Assembly (NCBI RefSeq): GCF_000716445.1
Contig: NZ_JNWK01000007.1
Location: 62,001-126,000 of the forward strand
Reading direction: 5' to 3'
From: Streptomyces wedmorensis
GTDB lineage: Bacteria > Actinomycetota > Actinomycetes > Streptomycetales > Streptomycetaceae
DNA: 64,000 nucleotides
Shown in pieces: positions 15,447-25,748 of the stretch. Each line of letters begins with the position of its first letter. Position 1 is the stretch's first letter. The translations under genes were made by a program, and so were the position numbers. The notes beneath the pieces were generated by a model that ran no database searches, was not told where the DNA came from, and worked only from the letters and a program-made list of their open reading frames with translations.

Positions 15447-16835
15447 GTGAGTACTTCCCAGGGCAGTCACCGAGCCGGGCGGCGGGGCGCGACCCTGTCC
15501 GTGCACGAGCAGCCGACCCAGGCGGCACCCCTCGTCATGCCGGAGGCACGGCCGGAGAGCGGCCCGGAGAGCGGGCGCGGGCCCTGGCCCGCGGCGGGTG
15601 CGGCGGCCCGTCCGGCGGCCGGTCCCGCGGCGGGTGCGGCGGCCGGTGCGGCGGCAGGGCCCGTGCCCGGCGCCGTCCCGGGGCAGGGCTCCCGGGCCGG
15701 TTCCCGGCGGGCGGCCCGGCGCCGCAAGGCGTCCGGGGGAGCCGGTGACGGCCTGCGACGGCTGGTCCCGCAGGCCCTCGTCGTCGCGTTCCTCGCCGGC
15801 GGCACCAGCGCCTTCGTCGCCGACGACAAGGCGGTCCGGCTCTCCGTCGACGGCGTTCCGCGCACCCTCCACACCTTCGCGGACGAGGTCGACGAGCTCC
15901 TCGCGGACGAGGGCCTGAGCGTCGGACCGCACGACATCGTGGCCCCCGCGCCCGGCGAGGCGCTCGCCAGCGGCGACGAGATCGTCGTCCGGTACGGCCG
16001 CCCGGTCGCCCTCACCCTCGACGGGCAGCGCCGCCAGGTATGGACGACCGCGCGGACCGTCGAGGGGGCGCTGCGGCAGCTCGGGGTCCGCGCGGAGGGC
16101 GCGTACCTCTCCGTGTCCCGCGCGGCGCCGATCTCCCGGCAGGGCCTGGCCCTCGACGTGCGGACCGAGCGGACGATCACGTTCCTCGCCGACGGGCGCG
16201 AGCGGACCGTCCGGACGAACGCCGCCACCGTCCGGGAGGCGCTCGTCGAGGCCGGGATCACCCTGTCGGGCCAGGACACGACGTCCGTGGCGCCCGGCGC
16301 GTTCCCGCGCGACGGCCAGACGGTCAACGTGCTGCGGATCACCGGCTCCCGGCAGGTGCGGGAGGAGGCGATCCCGTACGCCGTCGAGCGGGTCCGCGAC
16401 CCGGAGCTCTTCGCCGGCACCGAGACCGTCGAGCGGCAGGGCGTCCCGGGCGTCCGCCGCGTCACGTACAGCCTCCGCACGGTCAACGGCGTGAGGCAGA
16501 GGCCGCGCAGGACCGGCGAGGAGATCGTCCGCGAGCCGGTCAGCCGCAAGGTGCGGATCGGCACCCGGTCGCTGCCCACGTCCGTCGCCGGCGCCGACGG
16601 GCTCGACTGGGGCGCGCTCGCCGCCTGCGAGTCCGGCGGTCGCCCGAACGCCGTCGACCCCTCGGGAACGTACGGCGGCCTCTACCAGTTCGACCCCGGC
16701 ACCTGGCGCTCCCTCGGCGGCAGCGGAGTCGCCCAGAACGCGCCCGCCGCCGAGCAGACGTTCCGGGCGAAGAAGCTCTACGTGTCCCGGGGCGCGAGCC
16801 CCTGGCCCCACTGCGGCCGACGGCTGTACCGGTGA
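15447..16835 (+). CDS. Resuscitation-promoting factor, RpfB type
   Basis: The 462-residue protein has a Pro/Ala-rich cytoplasmic or linker N-terminus (residues 1-100), one membrane helix (about 106-124), DUF348/YabE-type repeats (from about 128, RLSVDGVPRTLHTFADEV and two further copies), a G5 domain (about 300-375) and a C-terminal transglycosylase-like Rpf domain (383-462) with ACESGG containing catalytic Glu395 and a closing Cys pair. It cleaves peptidoglycan glycan strands outside the cell and in Streptomyces promotes spore germination. The N-terminal Ala/Pro/Gly expansion (residues 48-90) is unusually long. The GTG at 15447 is used. Confidence 0.9.
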   Translation: MSTSQGSHRAGRRGATLSVHEQPTQAAPLVMPEARPESGPESGRGPWPAAGAAARPAAGPAAGAAAGAAAGPVPGAVPGQGSRAGSRRAARRRKASGGAGDGLRRLVPQALVVAFLAGGTSAFVADDKAVRLSVDGVPRTLHTFADEVDELLADEGLSVGPHDIVAPAPGEALASGDEIVVRYGRPVALTLDGQRRQVWTTARTVEGALRQLGVRAEGAYLSVSRAAPISRQGLALDVRTERTITFLADGRERTVRTNAATVREALVEAGITLSGQDTTSVAPGAFPRDGQTVNVLRITGSRQVREEAIPYAVERVRDPELFAGTETVERQGVPGVRRVTYSLRTVNGVRQRPRRTGEEIVREPVSRKVRIGTRSLPTSVAGADGLDWGALAACESGGRPNAVDPSGTYGGLYQFDPGTWRSLGGSGVAQNAPAAEQTFRAKKLYVSRGASPWPHCGRRLYR

Positions 16836-16872
16836 GCCGGGTCCACTCCTGGCCTAGGCTGTACCGGTGAGC
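16822..16872 (+). repeat. 16-bp direct repeat joining the rpf stop and the rsmA start
   Basis: ggctgtaccggtgagc occurs at 16822-16837 and again at 16857-16872. In the first copy the TGA ends the Rpf gene; in the second the GTG starts rsmA. Confidence 0.9.
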
Positions 16873-17739
16873 ACCACCACCGGCCCCGAAAGCCCCGACG
16901 CCCTCCTCGGCCCCGCCGACATCCGTGAGCTGGCCGCCGCCCTCGGCGTGCGCCCCACGAAGCAGAAGGGCCAGAACTTCGTCATCGACGCCAACACCGT
17001 CCGGCGGATCGTCCGCACGGCCGAGGTGCGGCCCGACGACGTGGTCGTGGAGGTGGGTCCCGGACTCGGCTCCCTCACCCTGGCGCTCCTGGAGGCCGCG
17101 GACCGGGTGACGGCCGTCGAGATCGACGACGTGCTCGCCGCCGCGCTGCCCGCCACGATCCGGGCCCGCATGCCGGCCCGCGCCGACCGCTTCGCGCTCG
17201 TCCACTCCGACGCGATGCACGTCCAGGAGCTGCCGGGCCCGGCGCCGACCGCGCTCGTCGCCAACCTGCCGTACAACGTGGCCGTGCCGGTCCTGCTCCA
17301 CATGCTGGAGCGGTTCCCGACCATCGAGCGGACCCTCGTCATGGTCCAGGCCGAGGTCGCCGACCGGCTCGCCGCGAAGCCGGGCAACAAGGTGTACGGC
17401 GTCCCGTCGGTCAAGGCGAACTGGTACGCCGAGGTGAAGCGGGCCGGCTCCATCGGCCGCAACGTCTTCTGGCCCGCGCCCAACGTCGACTCCGGCCTCG
17501 TGTCCCTCGTCCGCCGCACCGAGCCGCTGGCCACCACCGCCTCCCGCCAGGAGGTCTTCGCGGTCGTCGACGCGGCCTTCGCCCAGCGCCGCAAGACCCT
17601 CCGCGCCGCCCTCGCCACCTGGGCGGGCTCGCCCGCCGCGGCCGAGGAGGCCCTCGTGAAGGCCGGCATCTCGCCGCAGGCGCGCGGCGAGTCGCTGACG
17701 GTCGAGGAGTTCGCCCGGATCGCCGAGGCCAAGGCGTGA
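16867..17739 (+). CDS. rsmA: 16S rRNA dimethyladenosine transferase RsmA (KsgA)
   Basis: The 290-residue Rossmann-fold methyltransferase has [18 protein letters not shown] (near residue 36), [18 protein letters not shown] (SAM loop, near 61), VEIDD, and the catalytic [15 protein letters not shown] (near 136). It dimethylates A1518 and A1519 of 16S rRNA late in 30S assembly. The GTG at 16867 lies in the second copy of a 16-bp repeat just after the Rpf stop. Its TGA overlaps the GTG of ispE, so rpf-rsmA-ispE likely form one transcript; loss of KsgA confers kasugamycin resistance (established knowledge). Confidence 0.95.
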   Translation: MSTTTGPESPDALLGPADIRELAAALGVRPTKQKGQNFVIDANTVRRIVRTAEVRPDDVVVEVGPGLGSLTLALLEAADRVTAVEIDDVLAAALPATIRARMPARADRFALVHSDAMHVQELPGPAPTALVANLPYNVAVPVLLHMLERFPTIERTLVMVQAEVADRLAAKPGNKVYGVPSVKANWYAEVKRAGSIGRNVFWPAPNVDSGLVSLVRRTEPLATTASRQEVFAVVDAAFAQRRKTLRAALATWAGSPAAAEEALVKAGISPQARGESLTVEEFARIAEAKA

Positions 17740-18692
17740 GCGGCGGTACGGGCGTGAGCGGCGGTACGGAGGCCGGTCGCGGTACGGAGGCGAGCGGCGG
17801 CCCCGTCACCGTGCGCGTCCCCGCCAAGGTGAACGCGCAGCTGGCGGTCGGGGCGGCACGGCCCGACGGCTTCCACGACCTGGCCAACGTCTTCCTCGCC
17901 GTCTCGCTGTTCGACGAGGTGACCGCGACGCCCGCCGCCGCGCTGACGATCACGTGCGAGGGCCCGGACGCCGACAAGGTGCCGCTGGACCGCACGAACC
18001 TGGCCGCGCGGGCCGCCGAGCTGCTCGCGGCCCGGCACGGCATCTCGCCGGACGTGCACCTGCACATCGCCAAGGACATCCCGGTCGCCGGCGGCATGGC
18101 CGGCGGCAGCGCCGACGGCGCGGGCGCGCTGCTCGCGTGCGACGCCCTCTGGGGCCTCGGTTCCTCGCGCGAGGAGCTCCTGGAGATCTGCGCGGAGCTG
18201 GGCTCCGACGTGCCGTTCAGCCTCGTGGGCGGGGCGGCGCTCGGCACGGGCCGGGGGGAGAAGCTGACGGAGCTGCCGGTCGGCGGGACGTTCCACTGGG
18301 TGTTCGCGGTCGCCGACGGCGGCCTTTCGACGCCGACGGTGTTCCGCGAGTTCGACCGGCTCGCGGAGGGCGTGGAGATCCCCGAGCCGACCGCGTCCCC
18401 GGTGCTCCTGGACGCCCTGCGCACCGGCGACACCACCGCCCTCGCGGGCGCCCTCGCCAACGACCTCCAGGCCCCGGCGCTCTCGCTGCGCCCCTCGCTC
18501 GCCGCGACCCTCGCGGCCGGCACCGAGGCGGGCGCCCTCGCCGCGCTGGTCTCCGGCTCCGGCCCGACGACCGCCTTCCTCGTGAAGGACGCGGAGGCCG
18601 CCGAGACCGTCGCCGCCGCCCTGATCGCCTCGGGCACCTGCCGCACGGCGCGCCCGGCGACCTCCCCGGCACCGGGCGCGTCGGTCCTCTAG
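17736..18692 (+). CDS. ispE: 4-diphosphocytidyl-2-C-methyl-D-erythritol kinase IspE
   Basis: This 318-residue GHMP kinase phosphorylates CDP-methylerythritol in the non-mevalonate isoprenoid pathway. Motifs: [14 protein letters not shown] (near residue 26), [20 protein letters not shown] (near 112, ATP loop) and [12 protein letters not shown] (near 268). The N-terminal 22 residues are extra, Gly/Thr-rich, and encoded partly by a 16-bp direct repeat (17736-17751 and 17754-17769), each copy offering a GTG start; the family core would need only the later GTG around 17811. The first GTG overlaps the rsmA stop. Its stop overlaps the stop of the convergent gene at 18689. Confidence 0.93.
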   Translation: MSGGTGVSGGTEAGRGTEASGGPVTVRVPAKVNAQLAVGAARPDGFHDLANVFLAVSLFDEVTATPAAALTITCEGPDADKVPLDRTNLAARAAELLAARHGISPDVHLHIAKDIPVAGGMAGGSADGAGALLACDALWGLGSSREELLEICAELGSDVPFSLVGGAALGTGRGEKLTELPVGGTFHWVFAVADGGLSTPTVFREFDRLAEGVEIPEPTASPVLLDALRTGDTTALAGALANDLQAPALSLRPSLAATLAAGTEAGALAALVSGSGPTTAFLVKDAEAAETVAAALIASGTCRTARPATSPAPGASVL

Positions 18693-19663
18693 CGCTTGTT
18701 CTTGGAGATCTTGGCCAGGAGCAGGTTCGGGTCGGGGTCCTCCGTGTTGAAGAAGGCCGCGCTGTTCACGTAGACGGTCTTGGCGCGCACCGCGATCGAG
18801 GTCGGGTTGTCGAGCCCGTCCGCCTGGGTGAGCACGGTCTTGTGGGTGCCGTCGGGCCGTACGAGCTCCACCTTGTCGTCCATGATCAGCGCGGCGAGGA
18901 CCGTGTCGCCGTGTCCGGTGAAGGCGAAGTCGTCGATGAACGTGAGCCCGGTCGCCCGGGTCTCGATCGGGCCGGCGGCGTGGTCGGGACCGTGGCCGAT
19001 CGGGATGCGCAGCAGCGTGGCCCGGGCGGTGTTGGAGACCCAGACGGCACCGTTGTGGACCTTGAGGCCGTTGGCGCCGAAGGGGATCTCAGCGGTGGGT
19101 TCGAGTGCGGCCCCGGTCGCCCAGACGGTGGGCGTGCCGCCGGTCACGGGGAGGCTCCACACCCTGCCGAGGCGCGTGTCGGCGGTGTAGAGGGTGCCGC
19201 ACTTCTCGTCGAGGGCGAGCCCGTTGGGGAAGGCGTCCGCGGGGAAGAACCCGATCTGCTCCGGCTCGCCGCCGCCGGGTGCGATGCGCCAGACGCCCGT
19301 CTCCGCCTTGCCGGTGGTGTAGGTGACGTACAGGGTGCCGTCGTGGGCGCGGGCGATGCCGAGGAGGACGGGCCCGCCGACGGGTGTCTGACCGTCCGGC
19401 ACCTCGGGCAGGGTGGCGAGGATCGTCGTGTCGCCGTCCTTGGTGACGCGGGCGACCTGGTGGGAGTTGGCGAAGGTGATGTCGGCGGAGCCGTCGGGTT
19501 CGAGGGCGATGTTCTCCGCGGTCTGGCCGGCGGCGAAGTCGAAGTGGGCGACGACGCGCGGATCGGACACGGTCGGGTCGCCGCCCGAGGCGGGGCCCGC
19601 GGCGATCAGGGCGAGGGCGACGGTTGCGGTGGCGACGGCGACGAGGCGTGGGCGTCTCTTCAT
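18689..19663 (-). CDS. Secreted SMP-30/gluconolactonase-like beta-propeller protein
   Basis: The 324-residue product has a signal peptide (about residues 1-28, cleavage after ASG or nearby), then a six-bladed-propeller pattern with phrases such as NIALEPDGSADITFANSHQV, GVWRIAPGGGEPEQIG, PNGLALDEKCGTLYTADTRL and DFAFTGHGDTVLAALIMDD, as in SMP-30/strictosidine-synthase-like proteins. It is exported; substrate or binding role is unknown. The ATG at 19663 is preceded by GAGAG. The stop codons of this gene and ispE overlap by four bases, so there is no room for a terminator between them. Confidence 0.78.
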   Translation of the reverse strand: MKRRPRLVAVATATVALALIAAGPASGGDPTVSDPRVVAHFDFAAGQTAENIALEPDGSADITFANSHQVARVTKDGDTTILATLPEVPDGQTPVGGPVLLGIARAHDGTLYVTYTTGKAETGVWRIAPGGGEPEQIGFFPADAFPNGLALDEKCGTLYTADTRLGRVWSLPVTGGTPTVWATGAALEPTAEIPFGANGLKVHNGAVWVSNTARATLLRIPIGHGPDHAAGPIETRATGLTFIDDFAFTGHGDTVLAALIMDDKVELVRPDGTHKTVLTQADGLDNPTSIAVRAKTVYVNSAAFFNTEDPDPNLLLAKISKNKR

Positions 19664-19835
19664 GGTCTCTCCTCGGGTGGGGGGTGTGAGAAGAACATGG
19701 CGGGCCGTCGGTTCGGGGTGGGGGCAGCCCCGGCCGGGAGGTCGCCCGCGTGGCCGACGGCATGGGCCCGGTTGGCAGCGCGGGGCGCCCGGCCCCGCGG
19801 CCCGCGCGCGGTGTCCGGTCGTCGGCCCGGGCCGG

Positions 19836-19857
19836 TACTCATCCGCCGGGTTGAGTA
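19836..19857. promoter_or_regulatory. Candidate operator before the acyltransferase gene
   Basis: TACTCA (19836-19841) and TGAGTA (19852-19857) form an inverted repeat with a 10-base spacer, about 45 bases upstream of the acyltransferase start and within the 239-base divergent gap, which otherwise shows no gene. A regulator is not identified. Confidence 0.4.
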
Positions 19858-19902
19858 TCCGCGCCCTGACGGGGGACCGGGCGGGCGCGGGACCGTGCGG
19901 GC

Positions 19903-21195
19903 ATGGGAATGAGTGCGCGTGAACTCGCGGCCGCGACGCCTGCGACGCGGGACCGGTACGTCGATCTGCTGCGGGTCGCCTCGCTGGGGGTGGTGGTGCT
20001 CGGGCACTGGCTGATGGCGGCGGTCACCGGTGACGGGCAGGTGGGGAACCTGCTCGCGGTCGTGCCGGAACTCCAGGTGGTGACCTGGGTGTTCCAGGTG
20101 ATGCCGGTGTTCTTCTTCGTCGGCGGCTTCTCGCACGCCCTGGCCCACCGGTCGCGTCCGCGGTACGCGGAGTTCCTGCGCGCCCGGCTCCAGCGGCTGC
20201 TGCGGCCGACGATGGTGTTCGTCGGGGTGTGGGGGGCCGCCGCGCTCGTGCTCCAGCTCGCCGGGGCCGACGGCGGGCTCGCGGGGGTGGCGCTGCGGCT
20301 GGTCACGCAGCCGCTGTGGTTCATCGGGATCTACCTGGCGATGGTGGCGTTCACCCCGCCGCTGCTGCGGGCGCACGAGCGGTGGGGCTGGGGCGCGTTC
20401 GGCGCGCTCGCGGGCGGCGCGGTCCTCGTGGACGTGTTGCGGTTCGCGGCGGACGTGCCGTTCGTGGAGTTCCTGAACTTCGCGTTCGTGTGGCTGGCCG
20501 TGCACCAGCTCGGCTTCCTGCGCGCCGACGGGATGATCCGCCGCCCGGCGCTCCTCGCGGGTGCGGGCCTGGTCGGGGCCACGGCGCTGGTGGCCCTGGG
20601 ACCGTATCCGCTGTCGATGGTGGGGATGCCCGGCGAGAAGGTGTCGAACATGGCGCCTCCGACGCTCGCCCTGCTCTGCCACGGCCTGTGGCTGGTCGGC
20701 GCGGTCGAGCTCCTGAAGGGGCCGGGGGCGCGGTTCGTCGCGCGGGCCGGGGTGTGGCGGACGGTGGTCGCGGCCAACGGGATCGCGATGACGGCGTTCC
20801 TGTGGCACCTGACGGCGATGCTCGGGGTGTACGGGGCGATGCTCGGGCTCGGTGTCGGCCTTCCGGTCCCGGCCTCGGGCGCCTGGTGGGCGCAGGTCCC
20901 GCTGCGGTTCGCGGTGGCGGCCCTGCTGACGGCGCTGCTCGTCGCGGTCTTCCGCCGCTTCGAGGCGCCCGCCCCGGCCGCCCCGGCGACCGACGAGGGC
21001 GGCCCGCTCGCGGCCCTCGGCATCACCCTCGCGCTCTTCGGCGTCCTGGGCCTGTCCCTGACGGGCTTCGCGGGACTCCTGGAGGGGCACGCGGCGACCC
21101 TGATCGCCGTCCCCGTCACGGCGCCGGCGGCCGTGGGTCTCGCGCTCGTGGGGTGGCTGCTGGTGGAGCGGGCCGGGCGGCTCAGATCGCGATGA
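19903..21195 (+). CDS. Acyltransferase 3 family integral membrane protein
   Basis: The 430-residue protein has about ten to twelve hydrophobic helices and the start typical of acyltransferase-3 enzymes: DRYVDLLRVASLGVVVLGHW (residues 17-36) with the conserved Arg and His, then FFFVGGFSHALAHRSR near 72. Family members move acyl groups onto sugars, lipids or other exported molecules at the membrane; the substrate here is unknown. The ATG at 19903 directly precedes the homology. Its end overlaps the convergent PIN-domain gene by 14 bases. Confidence 0.82.
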   Translation: MGMSARELAAATPATRDRYVDLLRVASLGVVVLGHWLMAAVTGDGQVGNLLAVVPELQVVTWVFQVMPVFFFVGGFSHALAHRSRPRYAEFLRARLQRLLRPTMVFVGVWGAAALVLQLAGADGGLAGVALRLVTQPLWFIGIYLAMVAFTPPLLRAHERWGWGAFGALAGGAVLVDVLRFAADVPFVEFLNFAFVWLAVHQLGFLRADGMIRRPALLAGAGLVGATALVALGPYPLSMVGMPGEKVSNMAPPTLALLCHGLWLVGAVELLKGPGARFVARAGVWRTVVAANGIAMTAFLWHLTAMLGVYGAMLGLGVGLPVPASGAWWAQVPLRFAVAALLTALLVAVFRRFEAPAPAAPATDEGGPLAALGITLALFGVLGLSLTGFAGLLEGHAATLIAVPVTAPAAVGLALVGWLLVERAGRLRSR

Positions 21196-21601
21196 CGGTC
21201 GCGCGGCCCCGACAGAGGGCCAGAAGATCCTCCGGGTCCGAGGTCAGCACGGTGACGGGGCCGGGCGCCCCGATGGCCGTCGCGGCGACCATCGCGTCGA
21301 TCGCGTACTTGTTGCCGTGCAGACCCGCCTCGGCGAGCAGCGCCGCCGCCTGACGGGCGACGGCGTCGGTCACGGGTTCGACGACGAGGCGGGACAGCGT
21401 CCACTCCAGGGCGGCCCGGTTGATCCGGGGGTGCATCACCTCCACCAGGGTGGCCGCGCTCGTCACGACCCGCAGGTCTTCGGCGCGGGCCACCGCGAGC
21501 CAGTCCGTGACCTGGCGGTCGCGCAGAGCGGCCTTGGCGAGTCCTTCGCCGTCGAGCACCAGGGTCCCGCCGGGGGCGGCCTCGGGACGGGGCGGTGTCA
21601 C
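21182..21601 (-). CDS. PIN-domain protein, probable toxin of a type II pair
   Basis: The 139-residue protein shows a PIN-type nuclease pattern: LVLDGEGLAKAAL (first Asp), SAATLVEVMH (conserved Glu), and NKYAIDAMVAATAI with the late acidic Asp, followed by VLTSDPEDL. PIN toxins of the VapC class cut tRNA or rRNA when not bound by antitoxin. The GTG at 21601 overlaps the TGA of the antitoxin gene (GTGA), the usual antitoxin-first order. The target is unknown. Confidence 0.82.
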   Translation of the reverse strand: MTPPRPEAAPGGTLVLDGEGLAKAALRDRQVTDWLAVARAEDLRVVTSAATLVEVMHPRINRAALEWTLSRLVVEPVTDAVARQAAALLAEAGLHGNKYAIDAMVAATAIGAPGPVTVLTSDPEDLLALCRGRATVIAI

Positions 21602-21870
21602 GCCGCACTCGCCTCGCCGGATGCCGCGGTGCCCTGTTCCTCACGTGCACGCCGCAGCTGCTCGCGCTTCGCCTGGATGTCCTCGTCCGTGACCGGCCCG
21701 TGCTCGGCCTCGGCGACGGCGATGAGCTCGTTGAGGTTGTCCCGCTCGATCTGGCGGGCGACCGCCGCGGCGACGTACGCCGAAAGACCGGAAGGACCGC
21801 CGCGCGCGCGTGCCGCCTCCGCGACGTCCTGCGGCATGCTGATCGAGTACTTCCGAGTGGGCTCGCTCAT
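21598..21870 (-). CDS. Ribbon-helix-helix antitoxin
   Basis: The 90-residue product starts MSEPTRKYSISMPQDVAEAA, a short beta strand followed by helices typical of CopG/RHH DNA-binding antitoxins, then a charged tail (TDEDIQAKREQLRRAREE) that could wrap the PIN partner. The ATG at 21870 has GAGGAG at 5 bases. It is co-translated with the PIN gene. Such antitoxins normally repress their own promoter, here the 93-base gap shared with the divergent ABC-F gene. Confidence 0.8.
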   Translation of the reverse strand: MSEPTRKYSISMPQDVAEAARARGGPSGLSAYVAAAVARQIERDNLNELIAVAEAEHGPVTDEDIQAKREQLRRAREEQGTAASGEASAA

Positions 21871-21963
21871 GCTCCTCATGCTACTGCTGATGCTACCCGT
21901 CGGGTGGGGAGAGCCCGGCGACGTACCCTGGGACGTCGATCGATCCCCCGTACAGGAGTCAAC

Positions 21964-23769
<1,806 letters not shown>

Positions 23770-23784
23770 CGAGGGCATCACAGG

Positions 23785-23825
23785 CCGGTCCTCCCTTGGG
23801 CACAAGGGGCGGACCGGTCGCTTTT
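23785..23825 (+). terminator. Bulged hairpin with T tract after the ABC-F gene
   Basis: Outer arms ccggtcc/ggaccgg and inner arms cccttg/caaggg around ggca, followed by cttttg, 16 bases past the stop. Confidence 0.8.
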
Positions 23826-23881
23826 GCGCCATCGCGTGAGTGGTAGAAAGAAAACCCGCTCACGTCAAGGGGGAACCGCTG

Positions 23882-25735
23882 ATGACCCAGCCGCCCAGCA
23901 ACCAACCGCCGGGGGGCTTCGGAGCCCCTCAGGACCCGGCCCAGGGCCCGAACCCGGCCATGCCGCCGGTGCCGCCGGTCCCGCCGCAGGCACCGTCGGC
24001 GCCGCAGACCCCGCCGCCCGCCGCGCCGGGTCCGTACGGCCAGCCGGCCCAGCCGGGGTACGGCTACCCGCAGGCGCCGGGCCAGCAGCCGGGTCAGCCC
24101 GCCGCGCCGGGTCCGTACGGCCAGCAGCCGGGTCAGCCCGCCGCGCCGGGTCCGTACGGTCAGCAGCCCGGCCCGTACGGTCAGCAGCAGCCCTACGGCT
24201 ACCCGCAGCAGGGCCAGTCGCAGAACCCTTACGGCGGCTACCCCACCCAGCCGATGTACCAGGGCGCCCCCACCCCGCCGCCCGCCTCCGGCGGAGGTCT
24301 CAAGGGCCGGACCGGTCTCGTCGCGGCCGTGGCCGCCGGCGCCGTCCTGGTCGCCGCCGTCACGACCTGGGCCGTCGTCTCCGGCGGGGACGACGAGGGT
24401 CCGATCGCCGGACCGACCACCAGCGCCTCCACGTCGGCCGCTCCCAAGCCCACCGAGTCGGTGGACCAGGGCGACGGCTCCGGCGACGGCCGGGACGGCG
24501 GCGACGACCTCAACGCGGACCGCAAGCCCGGCGACGCCAAGGTCAGCTGGCTGCTCAAGAACGACGTCGACCTGCCCCGCAACGGCTCCGACGTGTTCGG
24601 CCCGTGGATCGTCGGCGACACCGTCGTCAAGGCCATGTACAAGGGCGTCGACGGTTACTCCCTGAGCGACGGCAAGCGCAAGTGGCACGTCGACCTGCCG
24701 TTCGAGCTGTGCGCGGCCCCGCCGCAGCCGGCCGCCGACGGCTCGATGGTGTTCGGGTACGCCGAGAGCGCCAAGGACGGCGCCAAGTGCACCGAGCTCC
24801 AGAAGATCGACCTGAAGACCGGCAAGGCCGGCTGGAAGAAGGCGGTGCCCAAGGCCACCGGCTTCTTCGCGTTCTCCGACAACACCCTGGCCATCAGCGG
24901 CAACACGGTCACCGCGGCCGGCACCAGCAGCGCGTACGGCTTCTCGCTCGCCGACGGCCGGCAGCTCTTCAAGGGCGCCACCACCGGCTGCAAGCCCTTC
25001 GCATACGCGGGCGGCAGCAAGCTGATCGCCGCCATGGACTGCCCGTCCGGCAGCACCGGCAAGAAGCTCCAGGCGGTCGGCCAGGTCGACCCCAACACCG
25101 GCAAGCCCAGGTTCACCTTCCAGCTGGAGGCGAACTGGGAGGTCGACAAGGTCTACTCGGTGGACCCGCTCGTCGTCTCCGCCACCCAGCGCGAGCAGAA
25201 GAAGTGGACCGTCTTCGCGCTCGACGCCAACGGCAAGCTCCGCTCGCAGATCCAGGGCGGCACGGACAAGTTCGCGCCCGACTGCGGCGGCAGCTTCGTC
25301 ATCTTCGGCAAGAACCTCCAGGGCTGCACCGGAGTCGCCGCCGACGCGAACACCTTCTACATGGCGACCGAGGGCGGCTACGGCAAGACGAACGAGGTCG
25401 TCGCCTTCGACCTGCGGACCGGCAAGGCCAAGTGGCGCTCCAAGGCGCCCGAGGGGCGCTCGGTGAAGCCGCTGCGCATGGAGGGCCCCGACGTCCTGAT
25501 GTACGTGACCCCCTTGTACGACCAGGGCGGCGCCGTCGCCACCCTCGCTCCGACCGGCGGCGCGCCGAAGATCGTGCTCCAGCACCCGGTCTCGGCTTCC
25601 GACGTCGAGGGCAGCTTCTACAGCGCGGGGTACGCCTACGGCAGTGGCACCTTCGTGGTGGCGAGCGGCCGTGTGTCGGCGTCCAACGACAAGGACGAGA
25701 TGCAGGTCAAGACGATGATGGCCTTCAGCAAGTGA
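23882..25735 (+). CDS. Membrane-anchored PQQ-like beta-propeller protein, first of two
   Basis: The 617-residue protein starts at ATG 23882 behind GGGGGA. A cytoplasmic Pro/Gly/Gln/Tyr-rich domain (residues 1-140, with repeats such as PAAPGPYGQQPGQ) precedes one transmembrane helix (about 144-165), a Ser/Thr/Gly-rich linker and an outside domain of about 400 residues with propeller phrases such as DGYSLSDGKRKWHVD, IDLKTGKAGWKKA and VAFDLRTGKAKWRSK. The shape is that of PQQ-like or BamB-type proteins that bind partners, not the outer-membrane factor itself. A paralogue follows 13 bases after the stop, so the pair is one operon. Function is unknown. Confidence 0.78.
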   Translation: MTQPPSNQPPGGFGAPQDPAQGPNPAMPPVPPVPPQAPSAPQTPPPAAPGPYGQPAQPGYGYPQAPGQQPGQPAAPGPYGQQPGQPAAPGPYGQQPGPYGQQQPYGYPQQGQSQNPYGGYPTQPMYQGAPTPPPASGGGLKGRTGLVAAVAAGAVLVAAVTTWAVVSGGDDEGPIAGPTTSASTSAAPKPTESVDQGDGSGDGRDGGDDLNADRKPGDAKVSWLLKNDVDLPRNGSDVFGPWIVGDTVVKAMYKGVDGYSLSDGKRKWHVDLPFELCAAPPQPAADGSMVFGYAESAKDGAKCTELQKIDLKTGKAGWKKAVPKATGFFAFSDNTLAISGNTVTAAGTSSAYGFSLADGRQLFKGATTGCKPFAYAGGSKLIAAMDCPSGSTGKKLQAVGQVDPNTGKPRFTFQLEANWEVDKVYSVDPLVVSATQREQKKWTVFALDANGKLRSQIQGGTDKFAPDCGGSFVIFGKNLQGCTGVAADANTFYMATEGGYGKTNEVVAFDLRTGKAKWRSKAPEGRSVKPLRMEGPDVLMYVTPLYDQGGAVATLAPTGGAPKIVLQHPVSASDVEGSFYSAGYAYGSGTFVVASGRVSASNDKDEMQVKTMMAFSK

Positions 25736-25748
25736 GGTACACGGACCG

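Noticed and set aside
21182..21870. PIN/RHH pair considered as a sign of a plasmid or phage remnant
   Set aside because: No integrase, attachment site or phage gene nearby; such pairs are common in chromosomes.
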